Assembly (NCBI GenBank): GCA_963978905.1
Contig: OZ022256.1
Location: 46,300,001-46,364,000, forward strand
Source of the DNA: Trichostrongylus colubriformis
Lineage: Eukaryota > Nematoda > Chromadorea > Rhabditida > Trichostrongylidae
Length of the DNA: 64,000 nucleotides
Direction of reading: 5' to 3'
Part shown: positions 10,291-22,462 of the stretch, in pieces
Layout of the letters: the number at the start of each line of letters is the position of its first letter
Position numbering within the stretch: the stretch's first letter is position 1
Notes under the pieces: model-generated
What the model saw: the letters and a program-made list of their open reading frames with translations, nothing else
What the model was told of the DNA's origin: nothing
Databases searched by the model: none
Made by a program: the position numbers and the translations under genes

Positions 10291-11815
10291 TGTATTATGA
10301 GGTCGGACTGAAAGCGAGAAAAAAATGAAATGCTGTGAAGGTTTGATTCGTCACAAAGGGGACAACTCTTGGGAGCTGTCAAGCTCTAGTTGTTTATCTC
10401 CGAGAAGCTCATTATAGACGCAGCTTTCAAAGCGACTCTCACTACGAAAATTGGCGGATGGAGGCTTTAATGGCTGCCGTGTTGGAGCGCAAAAAACCTA
10501 TGACCCGCTGGCCAGTGCACTTTTATGGGATTTGATGGCCGAACTGAAAAAAAGTTTGTGATTGTAAATCGATAGAGAGAACAGATAGCATTACACAGTT
10601 CTAGAGCCACAACAAATAATGTAAACATTGCCCAACGAATGAGTCTAAATCAATTTTAAAAGACACATCTGAATGCAGGTTTACTTTAAAAATGACGCCA
10701 GATGTGCCATATATCTCACCCGAAAAAAAAACAAAAGAAATCTCTGAGTCAGCGTCAATGAAGGCCTCCTTTATGCAATTAATTTTAGACACCAGTTTCA
10801 GCTAGGCATTATACCTCGTGCGTCAGCGGCACAGGTGAAGAACGGGCAACACATATGACAATCTGAACAGGAGTAACTCGGCGACCTTCAGCAAAAAACA
10901 CCATATTCTGTTGAATATTTTGTTGAATTATTACCGTTTATCCGAGTGGACTCATTCATTGGTGCGACCTCTTTGTCATAGAAACTAAAGTTCGGCGATT
11001 GTGTTCCTCAATGCTATGGCCTATTATCCGTTCCTACGGCTTTTACGCATAAGAAACTACTGTGACTTGCTTGAACACTTACAATGCAATGTTGTAGGTT
11101 TCCTTTTACTCAGTTCCCCATTGTGTTTGCCCTTTTACCCTAACCAAATTATTCCCCGAACAACCTTCATATCTGCACACCCTTCTTTTGTGCCGACATA
11201 CTCCTGTCGTTAGCACATCGCATTATGCCTGCGAGTATACTACTGTAATTAGGCGTTAATATGTATAAGTAGTAAGCCAACGGTAACACGGTCTTGATAG
11301 TCCAGCCGCTTTGATTTGGTTCGTGCGTTAGCAGTCGACTTTCTCTGTTATCATCTAAAATCTAAATTTTCAATTAACAGATGAGAAGCATAGGGTCTTC
11401 CACTGCAAATCCATGTGACAAAATGTAGAATGAATATCTCTTTGCCTCACGAAAGGATACATAGCAATAAAAAACATTGCAGCTATGCAATCTGGCCACA
11501 GTGAATGGTATCATAGAAGTCAAAAAAAGGGGGATCGTATCTGGTGTCGTAGAAGTGAAGGGGTCGTACTGAGGCGGCTATTTTCCTCGACACCTTGCAG
11601 TGCCCTGATCACAACCACTCGCTTGCGGACGAACAGGCCTACAGACCGAAAAATTGACAAATAAACCGACGCACAAAGTAAGCGGCTTATATTATAAAGG
11701 GATTGCGTAAACGTAAGTACAGAAAAGGAGAGCCTTGCGGAACGGGACGAGGCAAGAGAAGGCCGATGCCCATCACTCTAACTGTAAGGAAGTATCTATC
11801 TATTTCTTACTGGCG
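10291..11815. other. Gene-poor stretch
   Basis: No exon with family resemblance, no tRNA and no clear inverted repeat were found here. Confidence 0.45.
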
Positions 11816-11823
11816 GGCATTCC

Positions 11824-12030
11824 CAGTGATTTAGGCTACTAGCAACCTTTTCAGGCATCTCTGAGAAGCGAAAGCAGGAGGACCTGCTGTTTTGGACCAC
11901 CTTATCACTCTCCTTCAGTTAACCACTTCCCGGTGATTTAGGCTACTAGCAACCTTTTCAAGCATCTCTGAGAAGCGAAAGCAGGAGGACCTGCTGTTTT
12001 GGACCACTTTATCACTCTTTACAGTTACCA
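11824..12030 (+). repeat. Direct duplication, unit about 107 bp, two copies
   Basis: The block beginning 'gtgatttaggctactagcaa' and ending 'gttttggaccac' occurs at 11826 and again at 11934 with only a few substitutions. No open frame spans it; function unknown. Confidence 0.7.
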
Positions 12031-13842
12031 CCACGCGTGGACGATGGGCGGCGGGCATCCACTCAGATTCGTGCACGATTCCTTTGAATTCCGTGTTCCG
12101 CAGCTCAGTTCATAGCAGCTCCAAACACGATTCCTTTTGGGCCCCCGATTCTAGCGCAGATTGAAAAGTTGTCCAGAATGGGTCGACAACACTGTTTTGA
12201 TAAGGATTGGCGTATATGTACAAGTAGACCGTGAGTTATCAGCATCACGCCTTCTTCGATATAACTTCTGAACCCCTAATTAGTGACATGGAAGGGTCGA
12301 GGAAGAAGCGATAGCGTGAACACTGGGCGACGCAACTCGTTTTTCGGTAAGCCTTCTGCTGATTCACATATTTTGTGTGAGAACAATCATATAAATGTTA
12401 GCTGTAGCAATGGCATGTCATTTCTTTATTGACGCCGGCTATTTCCTTCCATGTCACAGCCACATCAGCACACAGGCCTTTTGTATCGGGTTATAACAAT
12501 CGTCAATAGGAAAGGGCATGGGTCCTTATTTATTTATAGATTTGTCCTAGGAATGGCATCTTTTTGTGGGGACATCTTACTGGGCGATACCAGAAGTCGT
12601 TTACTCTCCTACGCCAGTGGAATCGGCTTTTGACCGCAGTAACTGCCTACGGAAAGGGATTGAATTTCACCCCTCACAGTGCTTCTTTTTAGATCGAGAA
12701 GAGATAATTGGGTTGCAGGAATGATCAATAGAATGCCGTCATATTTGACCGCATACATGAATGGCCTTTCAGAGACATCGTTAGGGTAGAGAGGGAAATC
12801 AGAAATGGGGAGATGGGTTCGCTGTAAATGAAGTAGCCAGTGAGTATATGTGGCGAAACTCGTGTTGAAAGGGCGCCGTGGGTTTTTATCGCGGTCTCCT
12901 TTAGATTCAATTCACTTGATCGGCTTCCGAGTCCAGATAGCTAATGGGGGGTGGTAGCATCACGGCTGGCTTCTTTAAGTCGCGTCCATGTTTTGCGCAC
13001 CGGCGATGGCGGCAATTTCACGCCGTCGCTGCCGGTGTCGCCGCGGTGTATGAAAGCGGCCTTAGGGGTGTGTGCACTATGCCGGATTTCCGCACGGCCG
13101 CGCGCGACGAGCGCCTCGGCGGGTGCGAGTACAACTGGCAGGTCATGGCGGTCTTCAAACGAGACAGTGTGGTATGGGTGGAGGAGGCAAGGTGGCATGG
13201 GCGCAGGAGGCAGTGTGGCATGGGTGAAGGTGCGGAGATGACGCAGCCACGCTCTGCCGGGCTCCTCAGGGCAATCGATTCGGCTAGTCGTACTGATGGC
13301 GCAGCGAGTGTGACGCCGCGGAGCGATTTCCCGTCATAAGCGCACACACCCCGGCCTTACCTGCCCCCACCCTTCGCATCATACCCCTGAGTGTCCTATA
13401 TGCAGGTCTCTCAGAATCCTAATCCCTTTCTTCTCTAGTGTTGTACTACTCTCCACCTCTACTTTTATACTTTACAAACTGTCTCTAATTGGTGTTTTGA
13501 ATAACTTCATAACAGGGTCAGACATCGAGTTGAAGGCATTTTTTTACGTTCTGTGATACCCCTCTGAAAAGCAACCCCGAGTACAAGCCTTCTCCCAAGT
13601 GACCGGAACATGATCCACAACAGAGGATTCCCCGATACTGTTTGAAGCTGCTTCATATCAGTCATCTACCGTGGTTTTGTAGGTGTTTGACGAAGCATAG
13701 TTTATAGTTTATCGTTGCGATTGTTAAATGATTGGCTGACATAGAAAACATTGAACATGGCGAGCGACTCATTTCTGATGACCAAAGCATGCTACACCTT
13801 TCGTGGTTCCTGAAAATGACAAATTAATCCTCCTAAATTAAT
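12031..13842. other. Gene-poor; GC-rich repeat patch at 12985-13330
   Basis: The patch at 12985-13065 ends in 'tatgaaagcggcctta', the terminal word of the GC-rich palindrome family at 19362 and 38583. The following 13100-13330 has iterated 'ggtggcatgggcgcaggagg'-type words also seen at 27680-27780. Overlapping open frames on both strands reflect the high GC content. No gene is supported. Confidence 0.45.
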
Positions 13843-13889
13843 GTGGCCACTGGCAAAAAGGTCCCTCACATTAACCATTTCCCGAATCA

Positions 13890-15870
13890 CTATGGCTTCT
13901 TGGGGATGGGCGGCTTCTGTGCAACTTGTCCTGGCTTCGAAGGAGGTGCCGGAGGAGGAGGTTTAGCTATCGTTTTTTGTGCTCCACCTGCAGGTGCCGT
14001 GGGAGGAGGCTTAACAATCGTTTTCTGTGCTCCACCTGGAGGTTTTAATGGAGGTGCTGGTGGTTTAGGTGGCAAAGGAGCTGGCTTTGGCGGTGGCGGT
14101 GGCGGTGGCGGTGCCTTAGAAAGTATCGCCTCCGGTACCACGTCCTCATATTGTCCTTCTGGAATTGCAGCAGGAGGTGGTGCTTTGGGTGGAGGAGCAG
14201 GAGCCATTTTTGACTTCGCAGACTTCGCACCAGCTGCTGGAGGTGGCTTTGAAGGTGGAACCATTTTCGATTTAGTGGGCACCGGCGGTAGTGCTTTAGA
14301 CTTTGTCGGTATTGGTGGAAGCTTCGGTGGAGGTGGAGGTGGCTTAGGAGGTGCAGGCTTCGGTACTTGAGCAGGCTTAGCTGGACGATCTGGAGGAGGA
14401 GGAGGTGGAGGTGGCGCTTCACCTACCGCCACGTCTTCATATAATCCTTCTTGAACTACTCCAGCAGGAGGTTTAGGGGGAGGAGGAGGTGGAGGTGGAG
14501 GGGGACGAGCAGGGGGAGCTTTAGGTGGTGGTGGACGTGGAGCGGGACTTGCAGGTGCTGGTTTTGAAGGTGCTGGAGGAGGCGGAGGTGGCGGCAATGC
14601 TTCACCGGGGATCACATCCTCATATTGCCCTTCTTGAATTACACCAGCTGGTGGCTTAGGGAGGGGTGGTGGTGGAGGAGGCGGACGTGCAGGTGGTCGT
14701 GCAGGTGGAGCTTTGGGTGGCGCTGGTGGTGGACGTGAAGGTGGCGTTGGTCGTGCTGGCTTTGACGGTGCAGGTGGAGGCGGTGGTGGTGGCACTGCTT
14801 CACCGGGTGTCACGTCCTCATATTGTCCTTCACCAGCGACTGCGGTCATGGAAAGTGGAAGTGGTTCAGCGAGTGGTGCCGGTGGTGGCTGTGGTGGTGG
14901 TGGCGGGATACCTCCTTTCACCGTAGGTTGTTTTGCCTGCAAAAGCATTCGTACAATGGCTTACTGTACTATCCGGCTGACCTTTTATGTGTGACTTACC
15001 ACTGTATGTGCGAGACCTCTTAACGTCATAAAATACGGATCCGTGATTGGCCCTTTCGCAGTCGACACTGCCTTGGGCATTGGTTTAGGCGCACCTCCCG
15101 GTCCCTACGAATTACTTTGATAAAAGATGCGTTCGGCTGAAGTGCTAGTGGAAAGCGTGAACGAACCACTGGTGGTCCTGCCAGACCTCCAAGGGTCAGG
15201 AAATTTGGGTCCTTCACAGATTCCAGCGGCGCCGCTGTTTTCGGTGGTGCTTTCAGTGAATCAGCACGAACCACAGCATTGTCCAATGCCTAAACGTCCA
15301 ATCTTCTTATAAGGCATTCTGTGCATGAGAAGTACTGCCAGTCATCTACCTGTGGCTGCATAGCTGTTTTCACGTCCATAGTGGATCGTTGGCTTGGACC
15401 CATCGTTTCGTCCACTTTCAGTGATGCACTGACCGATCTCGAACTCTGTACTATGAATATTTCAGGAAGCAACAATTGATGTGCTTTTTTTCAGCAAATC
15501 TCTAGGATTACGAAAGTTTCCTCTCTTGAGGGAGACTGCAATTTCTATGAAAGTACAATTAAGGAAAATTTTCAAGCTTCTTACTTATCACTGGTGAAGG
15601 AAGGAAAGTTCGTTGTGCTCACAATTAGTCAACTCCGAACCCGAACAATCAGCACATGGATGGAAACTTGGAAACGGATCTCGAGTTGCTATAAGCTGCT
15701 TAGTGATAGGTCGCTGAGGGTCAGACAAGGATAAGTGAACAGAATGAGGTCCATCAAGGGTGGTGGGGGGGGTGTATGGGAGGCGCGAGTTCACGCTATG
15801 TGACTCACGGTAGTATACTGTCTCAAACTGCTTCACAATCACGTAAAATGTGATAAACATAGGCAAGGTG
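13890..15870 (-). CDS. Proline-rich protein with repeated YEDV motifs (5' end uncertain)
   Basis: Multi-exon minus-strand gene. Supported exons with consistent phase: 15350-15450, 15167-15289, 15000-15104 and the large last exon 13890-14936, stop at 13890. A further upstream exon ending at 15623 (GTGAGC donor) is plausible, starting somewhere below 15870. The last exon (348 residues) is mostly polyproline blocks of 5-10 Pro separated by Ala/Lys/Ser linkers. It contains four tyrosine modules: EGQYEDVTPGEA, EGQYEDVIPGEA, EGLYEDVAVGEA and EGQYEDVVPEA. Upstream exons carry KDPNFLTLGGL and TDPYFMTLRGL, a duplicated short motif. No signal peptide, membrane segment or catalytic domain is seen. Polyproline could bind SH3, WW, EVH1 or profilin domains, and YEDV could bind SH2 domains if phosphorylated; both are inference. 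I do not recognise the family. Start codon and 5' exons are unresolved. Confidence 0.65.
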
Positions 15871-16196
15871 ATGTGTGTTTCCATCTGAGCTTGAGGAGCG
15901 CAAAACAACTCAGTGAACCATTAAGGCCCTTTTGCTCATGAAAATTGTTTCACTCACGCTTGAACTCCTTCCCTACTGGAACTAAGCCTTGAAATCACGT
16001 CTGCCTCTCTCTACATGAGACTCAGTTACTATCTGTGGTATAGTGGAAGCCATGGCAGCTTCTTCTTCAGGTTTTTCAAAGTTTGCTTCATGAACGTGGA
16101 GTGACATCTCCTTCTCGATCCACGTTATCCCACAAAACGTGCTTTAGAATAAGCGCCTTCCAAGTCATCCTTAAAGTTGGTGGGAGTGGCTCCAGA
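15871..16196. other. Possible 5' region of the proline-rich gene
   Basis: On the minus strand an ATG near 16053 opens MASTIPQIVTESHVERGRRD before a stop. It could be a first exon of the proline-rich gene, but no clean donor was identified. Otherwise nothing recognised. Confidence 0.25.
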
Positions 16197-16197
16197 C

Positions 16198-17752
16198 CAG
16201 GGTCAAGCGTCCAGTTGAGGAAAATTTTCAAAAAATACGACCCCCCACCGAAAAGGGGGCCCCAATACGACCCCCCCTCTTTTTGCACAGAACCCATCAA
16301 ATTAGCATTTTTTGATTTTTTGAATACTAATCACCAATATACAACTAAATGGACGCAAAAACCCGAAAAATATGTGGTACAGGTGGAATTCCCAATAATA
16401 TACACCAGTATATAAACTATGAATCCTAGATTACAGATCGGATCACGCTTCTATCTCATAATCGAACAATTACAAATAATAATCCAGAATACCCTACACA
16501 TCTACAGAAGTTCAGGATCTCATGTCAGGCGACGGCTGCACGCGGCGATCGAAGGAGCGCGGTATCTTCCCCATACTAAATTCCGACATTATTAAAACAC
16601 TTCAAACTTTACCTAGAGCCTATCTTTCAAACAGCTGTAAACTGTTTTCCTAATAACTTCCTTAGACCTATCTATTGGCCGCTTGCTTTCCTCAATGGTT
16701 GCTTAGTTCTCGATGTGGAATTCCAGTTGAGGATTAGTTGAGGAAAATTTCGAAGTGTCCACGGAAATGGCCATAACTTCCTTCAAACTCAACCATATGA
16801 GTTCGTTTTGGTGAGACAGGGTTTGCTCGGTTGTCGCTTTCGAACGACCACCTGAGCTATGCCATATCTTCAAAACGAAGAAAGTTATTTTGAGAGAAGC
16901 CAGTTGAGGATTAGTTGAGGAAAATTTCGAAGTGTTTCACGGAAATGGCCATAACTCCCTTCATACTTAACCATACGAGTTCGTTTGGGTGAAGCAGGGT
17001 TTGCTAGGTTGTCGCTTTCGAATGACTACTAGAGCTATGCCATATCTTCAAAACGAAGCAAGAAAAGTTCAAAAAAGCCAGTTGAGGAAAGCTTTTTTTC
17101 GTCGAATTGCGAGATCTTTCCACGAATCTTCCCAAAAATCGATTCATTGTTACTGAAATTTTTCCAGTATGCATCCTTCGCTCTCGGAGGCCTAGTGGAA
17201 AGGCGAGAAGCGTCGGTCAGCTTCTCTGTGGGATGCGCCATGCATCAGGATTCCATCCACATTCTCAATGAATACAAACGTTTTTTCGGTCCGCATAGTG
17301 GCCGCCAACACTAGATTACGTACTTGCGATCGTAGTAAGATATGGAAGAAGTCCGTATCAGCTAATTTTCCGCTCTCATCCCATTGTTTCTGGAGTGTCC
17401 ATCCACGGTGGTACCCGCTGATAGATATCGCTTTCCACGGTTATTTGGTGAATTTCGGAGGTGTCTCCGTACGTGGTTTCGATGTCAGCGGACCAACGAA
17501 AGAGTTATTGGTACTGGCCGGTTTCGTTGTGGATTGCGCCATGCATGAGGTTTCGATGGTTATTAAGTTAAACTAGTTTTGGGTTCGAACCCATTCAGTC
17601 AATTTAATCACTTCTCCCCTTACACTTTAGACCCTAAGCCCGAGAAATTCTGCTGATCACTGCCTACCTCAACAATTACGACCCCCTCCCCCTCCTAGCA
17701 GACCAAATACGACCCCCCTGTTGAGGATTCCTCAACGGAGGCTTGACCCTGC
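16198..17752. mobile_element. Fold-back element, inner tandem repeat of about 177 bp
   Basis: The ends are inverted: CCAGGGTCAAGC with 'gttgagg' and 'tacgacccccc' on the left, and the complementary GCTTGACCCTG with 'gttgagga' and 'gggggtcgta' on the right. Inside, a unit beginning 'ccagttgaggattagttgag' and ending 'catatcttcaaaacgaag' occurs about twice, offset by roughly 177 bp (about 16727-16905 and 16900-17085). No transposase reading frame is visible. It appears non-autonomous, class unknown. Confidence 0.6.
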
Positions 17753-19361
17753 TCCAGACAGCCGGCTAACGTAGTAGACCCCCATCCGGTGGTGGGGTGA
17801 GAGATTGGACGAGCCTCCCGCGGCGACGAAGCTCTTGTAACGAGTAAACCTTATTGGAAAGCCGTGACCACAGCCCTCAAAATGATGCTCGAAAACAATG
17901 ATGCACATGCACAATCATGGGCCATTCTAGAAAAGTAGCATTAGCGAGTTGGTTGAACAACGAGTATCGCCTCAGAGTGATAAGGTATTGCTTTGAGTTC
18001 GCGATTCACTGGGTCGCGGGACTCGCGCAGTTCGCGCGGTTGGGGCGCAATAGATAAGATACATATCGATCAGGTGAATGATACGCTTGAATCGCGCGAT
18101 CGCCTGAATAGCAGACTCTGAACAATGCTCTAGCGGCGATGCGACTACAAGAAGATTCTCACCATGCTCATTTTACATGTTCATTAATCATTAACTGTAG
18201 CATCAAAGCTTCAGATGCAGCATCTGCTCACCGGGATCTTCCACCAATTTTCACACCGCCCTTGCTTCATCCCGTCTTTCGCCCCGGTGATGTAGCCTAC
18301 TGGGTGCTATCGCAACGAGGGGGGGGGGGGGGGGATCTCACAAAAAGTTCCACACCTGAGTACTTCTGAAGTATTTTTGTGGGGTCACTTTGCACACTCA
18401 AGTGTATATTTTCGCACAAGCCTTGAAGGAGGAAGGAAGGAGCTCCTTTCCCATTCGTGGCTTGGGTAAAATAGGGTGTAGTAGTGGGATGCACCTCCTC
18501 ATTGCGATAGCACCGCCGACTGCGTTCTCTGTTGGCTATGAAACGGCCTATGCCTCCAGCTTGCCATACAAGATGAAAATGAAAAGAAGTGTCAAAGTAC
18601 CACCGGGATACCGTTCTTAGCACCGGATACGATTCCTTCCTCACTGGACCATGACCTGGCTACATCTCTCACCTTCCACTCTCTCGACTGTCCACTCAGT
18701 ACAGATCTATCACTTTGAATTTTTTCAAGTAAAATCAGTTCTTACCCTTTTGGATTTCGCTGTCACCACATCAGCGCTGTCCGGTGTCGTTTCCCTCCCC
18801 TTAACAATAGACATTCATTACGAGCTATGCTCAAACAGTATGTAAAACGGATGACGAAATCGGATTATGCAGTTAACACTACTGTTCTTCTGAAACTAAG
18901 AATCCACTTACCTTGCCACACAGTGAGATCGCTTTTAAAACAGCAGTTACATAAACCAGTATAAAAAAGTACAGATCCACGTCCTAGAGAGGCTTCGATT
19001 ACTACGTGTACACATCACTCGACGTGTACACATCGCTTGAAACGAAGGCAGCTCACATAAGGGAACATCTTTTCAGGTGAAGTACCAAGCGAGTTTAAAC
19101 TAAGAAATGAAGTGAGCTTCCCGCATATTGTCAAGGTCTTTTATACCAGCTGAGGATCTGCTTTATCACCCGGTGATTTCAATGAGTAGCTTTCATACCA
19201 TGATAGTTGAACTTCTGAACAATAAATGCCAAAACAATAAATGCTGATTGTAAGGGAAGGTGTGCAGCGACAGAGTATCGGGGGGGGGGGGGGGAACTCG
19301 TGTGTTGAATGACGCCGCAAGCTGCTAATAGCCCTGCCGTGGTGCACCGTGGTCCGGCAGG
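17753..19361. other. Gene-poor stretch with G-runs
   Basis: Poly-G runs of about 14 at 18321 and 19278 break the sequence. No exon, tRNA or clear inverted repeat recognised; overlapping open frames on both strands around 18297-18644 lack family signatures. Confidence 0.45.
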
Positions 19362-19738
19362 TTAGGCCGCTTCCATAATTTGCGCACCGACGCCGTCACG
19401 CGCGTGACGGCGTCGGTGCGCAAAGGCGTCGGCGTCAAACTCACGCAACCATTTGCCCGCCGCAGGAGACGGCGTCCATAGATAATGCGGACCCAATCAC
19501 ACTACAGTATGGTGATTGTGGTCGATTCGAATCTTGGCGCAGTGCCAATACACGAAGCGGCCACGATCACCTTATTGGCATAGCGCCAAGATTTGAATCG
19601 GCCACAATCACCATACTGTAGTGTGATTGGGTCCGCATTATCTATAGACGCCGTCTCCTGCGGCGGGCAAATGGTTGCATGAATTGACGCCGTCACGCGC
19701 GTGATGGCGTTGGTGCGCAAAGTATGGAAGCGGCCTTA
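19362..19738. repeat. Nested palindromic fold-back of 377 bp, GC-rich family
   Basis: The whole segment is one long imperfect palindrome centred near 19548, ending in TTAGGCCGCTTCCAT and its complement. The arms share 'gacccaatcacactacagta' and 'ccgtctcctgcggcgggcaa' in inverted orientation. Each arm contains a smaller palindrome around 'cgccgtcacgcgcgtgacgg'. The short form of this family is at 38583-38659 and a diverged one at 39604-39672. Non-coding. Confidence 0.8.
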
Positions 19739-19744
19739 TGTATT

Positions 19745-19991
19745 ACCAGTTGGGCTGGCGCACACTACTGCGCGCATCAAACAGGGGAGCACGCAAAATG
19801 AGCTTGATCGATATCGATTGTTGGGTATCATCATTCAAACGGTTTGCTAAAAGAAACCCATGCAGAAAACGGAGAAGAGAGACAAAATCCCGTGAGTTCC
19901 ATCCTACCCCCATGTCAATCGATATCGATCAAGCACATTTTGCGTGCTCCCCTGTTTGATGCGCGCAGTAGTGTGCGCCAGCCCAACTGGT
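19745..19991. repeat. Fold-back repeat with arms of about 75 bp
   Basis: The left arm, starting 'accagttgggctggcgcaca', is nearly the exact complement of the right arm, ending 'tgtgcgccagcccaactggt'. Both arms include the 'cgatatcgat' word at their inner ends. It abuts the preceding palindrome within 10 bp. A solo arm is at 9005-9055. Confidence 0.8.
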
Positions 19992-20700
19992 CGTATTACA
20001 ACTTATATCGGGGTAGGAAGCATGTCACTATTAAGCCTACAGGGTGAGGTCTTGCTTGTCGATAATTAATTATTTATTACTTAATATGGCACCGCTATGG
20101 AAGACCACCATTCTTCAGAGGTCTAGATCTAACGATCAAAGTGAGCGGATCAATGGAATGTGTAATCCCACTTAATCCTTCGGCTGGAAGGGTCACTATT
20201 AAAAGTTTAGATAGTGTAGGATCGACAGTTCTGGATTCAACCGCATCAACTGGTAACAATTTGCCCATTTGCTGAGCATCTATTTCCTAGATACTTGTGG
20301 TTGACCCATATGCAGTTATGGATGCCTATGGTTTTTTAAAAATGCACATCAATTGGAATTTTACATAGTCTGACGGTCGATACCCAGTATTGTTGCTGGC
20401 ATCGCATGAGAGAATGAATCACTTGCTTTGCTATCACGAATCTAAATCGTGTCTTGATCATACATGTAGATCGCAGTATCAAAAGGCATGCACTATTATC
20501 TGGAAGGCTGGGCAATTTAGCGGTCTATACATCGGCAGCAGATGTCAGAACATATACAAAATATGTTCACCCATTGGTACTGAGCATCAGACGCTTTTAC
20601 TATAGCAGTCTTATAGTATTAGTAAGCGGTGTGCCGGATTTTATCCCTTTCTCATTTCCTGATGACTCTTATCAGCCCCTGTAATCCGCAATCAGTTTCG
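19992..20700. other. Gene-poor stretch
   Basis: No exon, RNA gene or repeat recognised before the degenerate first copies of the following tandem array. Confidence 0.4.
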
Positions 20701-20739
20701 AAAAGTCACCATTAAGGTCCCCGTACCCTGTGATAGGTG

Positions 20740-22135
20740 TGAGTGTGAACGCCAGAAGAGCCAAACCTATTTGGCGACATTAGCCTTTTGACCTCCTTAT
20801 CGTATCTTATCAACCGTTATCATTTTGGATCACCCACCACTGATGTGCCCGTCCCCCCCCCCCCCTCAAAACACGTATAAGTGTCGGCACTCTAGGATCA
20901 ACTCGAAAGGTGAGACGGATTTAACGACATTTGCCTTGTGACGTTCCTTATCGAAACTTATCAACCGCTATCAATTCGGATCACCCATCGTTGATGTGCC
21001 CGTTCCACCCCTCAAAGCACCTGTGAGTGTCGGCACTCTAGGATCAACCCGAAAGGTGAGACGGATTTAACGACTTTTGCCTTGTGACGTTCCTTATCGA
21101 AACTTATCAACCGCTATCAATTCGGATCACCCATCGTTGATGTGTGTGGCGGTTCAGTGGATTTTATTATGAGGCAGAATAGACGAGATGGTAATATATT
21201 TATCTGACAGAGACAGGTAAAGAGAGCAAACCAACGTCTTGCTCGTGACGTTGGAAAAGAAGCGAAAGAGGAATACTATCTTGTGAGGCCGTTGACCCTG
21301 TGGATCATAAGTACGGACGCCCGTATAGAACGTCGTCTCAGACAACGAGACGACGATGGACTGGCATCGTCGTGATAGACGACGATAATGTGCCCGTTCC
21401 ACCCCTCAAAGCACCTGTGAGTGTCGGCACTCTAGGATCAACCCGAAAGGTGAGACGGATTCAACGACATTTGCCTTGTGACGCTCCTTATCGCATCTTA
21501 TCAACCGCTATCAATCCGGATCACCCATCATTGATGTGCCCGCTCCACCCCTCAAAACACCTGTGAGTGTCGGCACTCTAGGATCAACCCGAAAAGTGAG
21601 ACGGATTTAACGACATTTGCCTTGTGACGCTCCTTATCGAGTCTTATCAACCGCTATCAGTTCGGATCACCCATCATTGATGTGCCCATCCCACCCCTCA
21701 AAACACCTGAGAGTGTCGGCACTCTAGGATCAACCCGAAAAGTGAGACGGATTTAACGACATTTGCCTTGTGACGCTCCTTATCGAGTCTTATCAACCGC
21801 TATCAATTCGGATCACCCATAATTGATGTGCCCGTCCCACCCCTCAAAACACCTGTGAGTGTCGGCACTCTAGGATCAACCCGAAAGGTGAGACGGATTC
21901 AACGACATTTGCCTTGTGACGCTCCTTATCGAATCTTAACAACTGCTATCAATTCAGATCACCCATCATTGATGTGCCCGTCCCACCCCTCAAAACACCT
22001 GTGAGTCTCGGCACTCAGGGATTGACACGAAAGGTGAAACGAATTTGGCAACATACGACTTTCAAGGCTCCTTATCAGCCCTTATCAGCTGCTATCACTT
22101 TTGGTCCACCACCGTTCTGGTCCCCTCACCACCCC
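20740..22135 (+). repeat. Tandem array, unit about 146 bp, roughly 8 copies
   Basis: The landmark 'tgatgtgcccg' (or close variants) starts at 20841, 20992, 21138, about 21386, 21532, 21678, 21824 and 21970, giving a steady 146-bp period. Each unit also holds 'gtgtcggcactctaggatca', 'gagacggatttaacgac' and 'cttatcaaccgctatcaa'. Outer copies are diverged. About 240 bp of unrelated sequence (21145-21385) interrupts the array after the third unit. The first unit has an expanded C-run. No open frame runs through; satellite-like. Confidence 0.9.
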
Positions 22136-22201
22136 CTATATCACTTGTAAATTTCAGGGTCCCAGCTTTGTTGCGACGCGAGATATGAATTTGCGGTCAA
22201 A

Positions 22202-22251
22202 CAGACACACACACACACATACACACACACAGACACACCAACAGACACACT
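22202..22251 (+). repeat. Imperfect (AC)n microsatellite
   Basis: About 50 bp of AC dinucleotides with occasional 'ag' and 'at' interruptions. Confidence 0.9.
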
Positions 22252-22304
22252 TAGCCGATTATATAAAGTAGGATAGCTATGGCGCGTGGGGCAAGGGAGG
22301 AATA

Positions 22305-22462
22305 TTCCATTTCGGAGCGCCTGATAGGGGTGGCCTACGGACATGGGTGAGTGGCGAGAGTGAGAGTGCGTGGCAAGAGTGAGAGTGGCGGACTGAGAAA
22401 GTTTGATACACCCTCACCAAAGTCCATAGGCCACGCCCTATCAGGCGCTCGGAGATGGATTG
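22305..22462. mobile_element. TA-type MITE, 'GCGTGGCC' family, copy 1
   Basis: The ends are inverted: 'ttccatttcggagcgcctga' on the left, and 'tcaggcgctcggagatgga' followed by 'ttgta' on the right. Arms continue through 'ggcctacggac' and 'gtccataggcc'. The centre has 'gtgagtggcgagagtgagag' repeats. Copies 2 and 3 are at 29733-29878 and 57600-57722. Non-coding; probably mobilised by a Tc1/mariner transposase, by inference from TA flanks on the better copies. Confidence 0.75.

Noticed and set aside
12944..13347. Overlapping frames of 85-131 codons on both strands
   Set aside because: GC-rich repeat with few stops in any frame. No family signature and shared repeats at 27680-27780.
13843..14994. 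Long glycine-rich open frames on the plus strand
   Set aside because: They are the complement of the polyproline exon (GGN opposite CCN). The minus strand has the longer frame, splice sites in phase and repeated YEDV modules.
17571..17592. GGGTTCGAACCCA, a perfect T-arm-like word
   Set aside because: No D arm, anticodon stem or acceptor stem could be placed around it.
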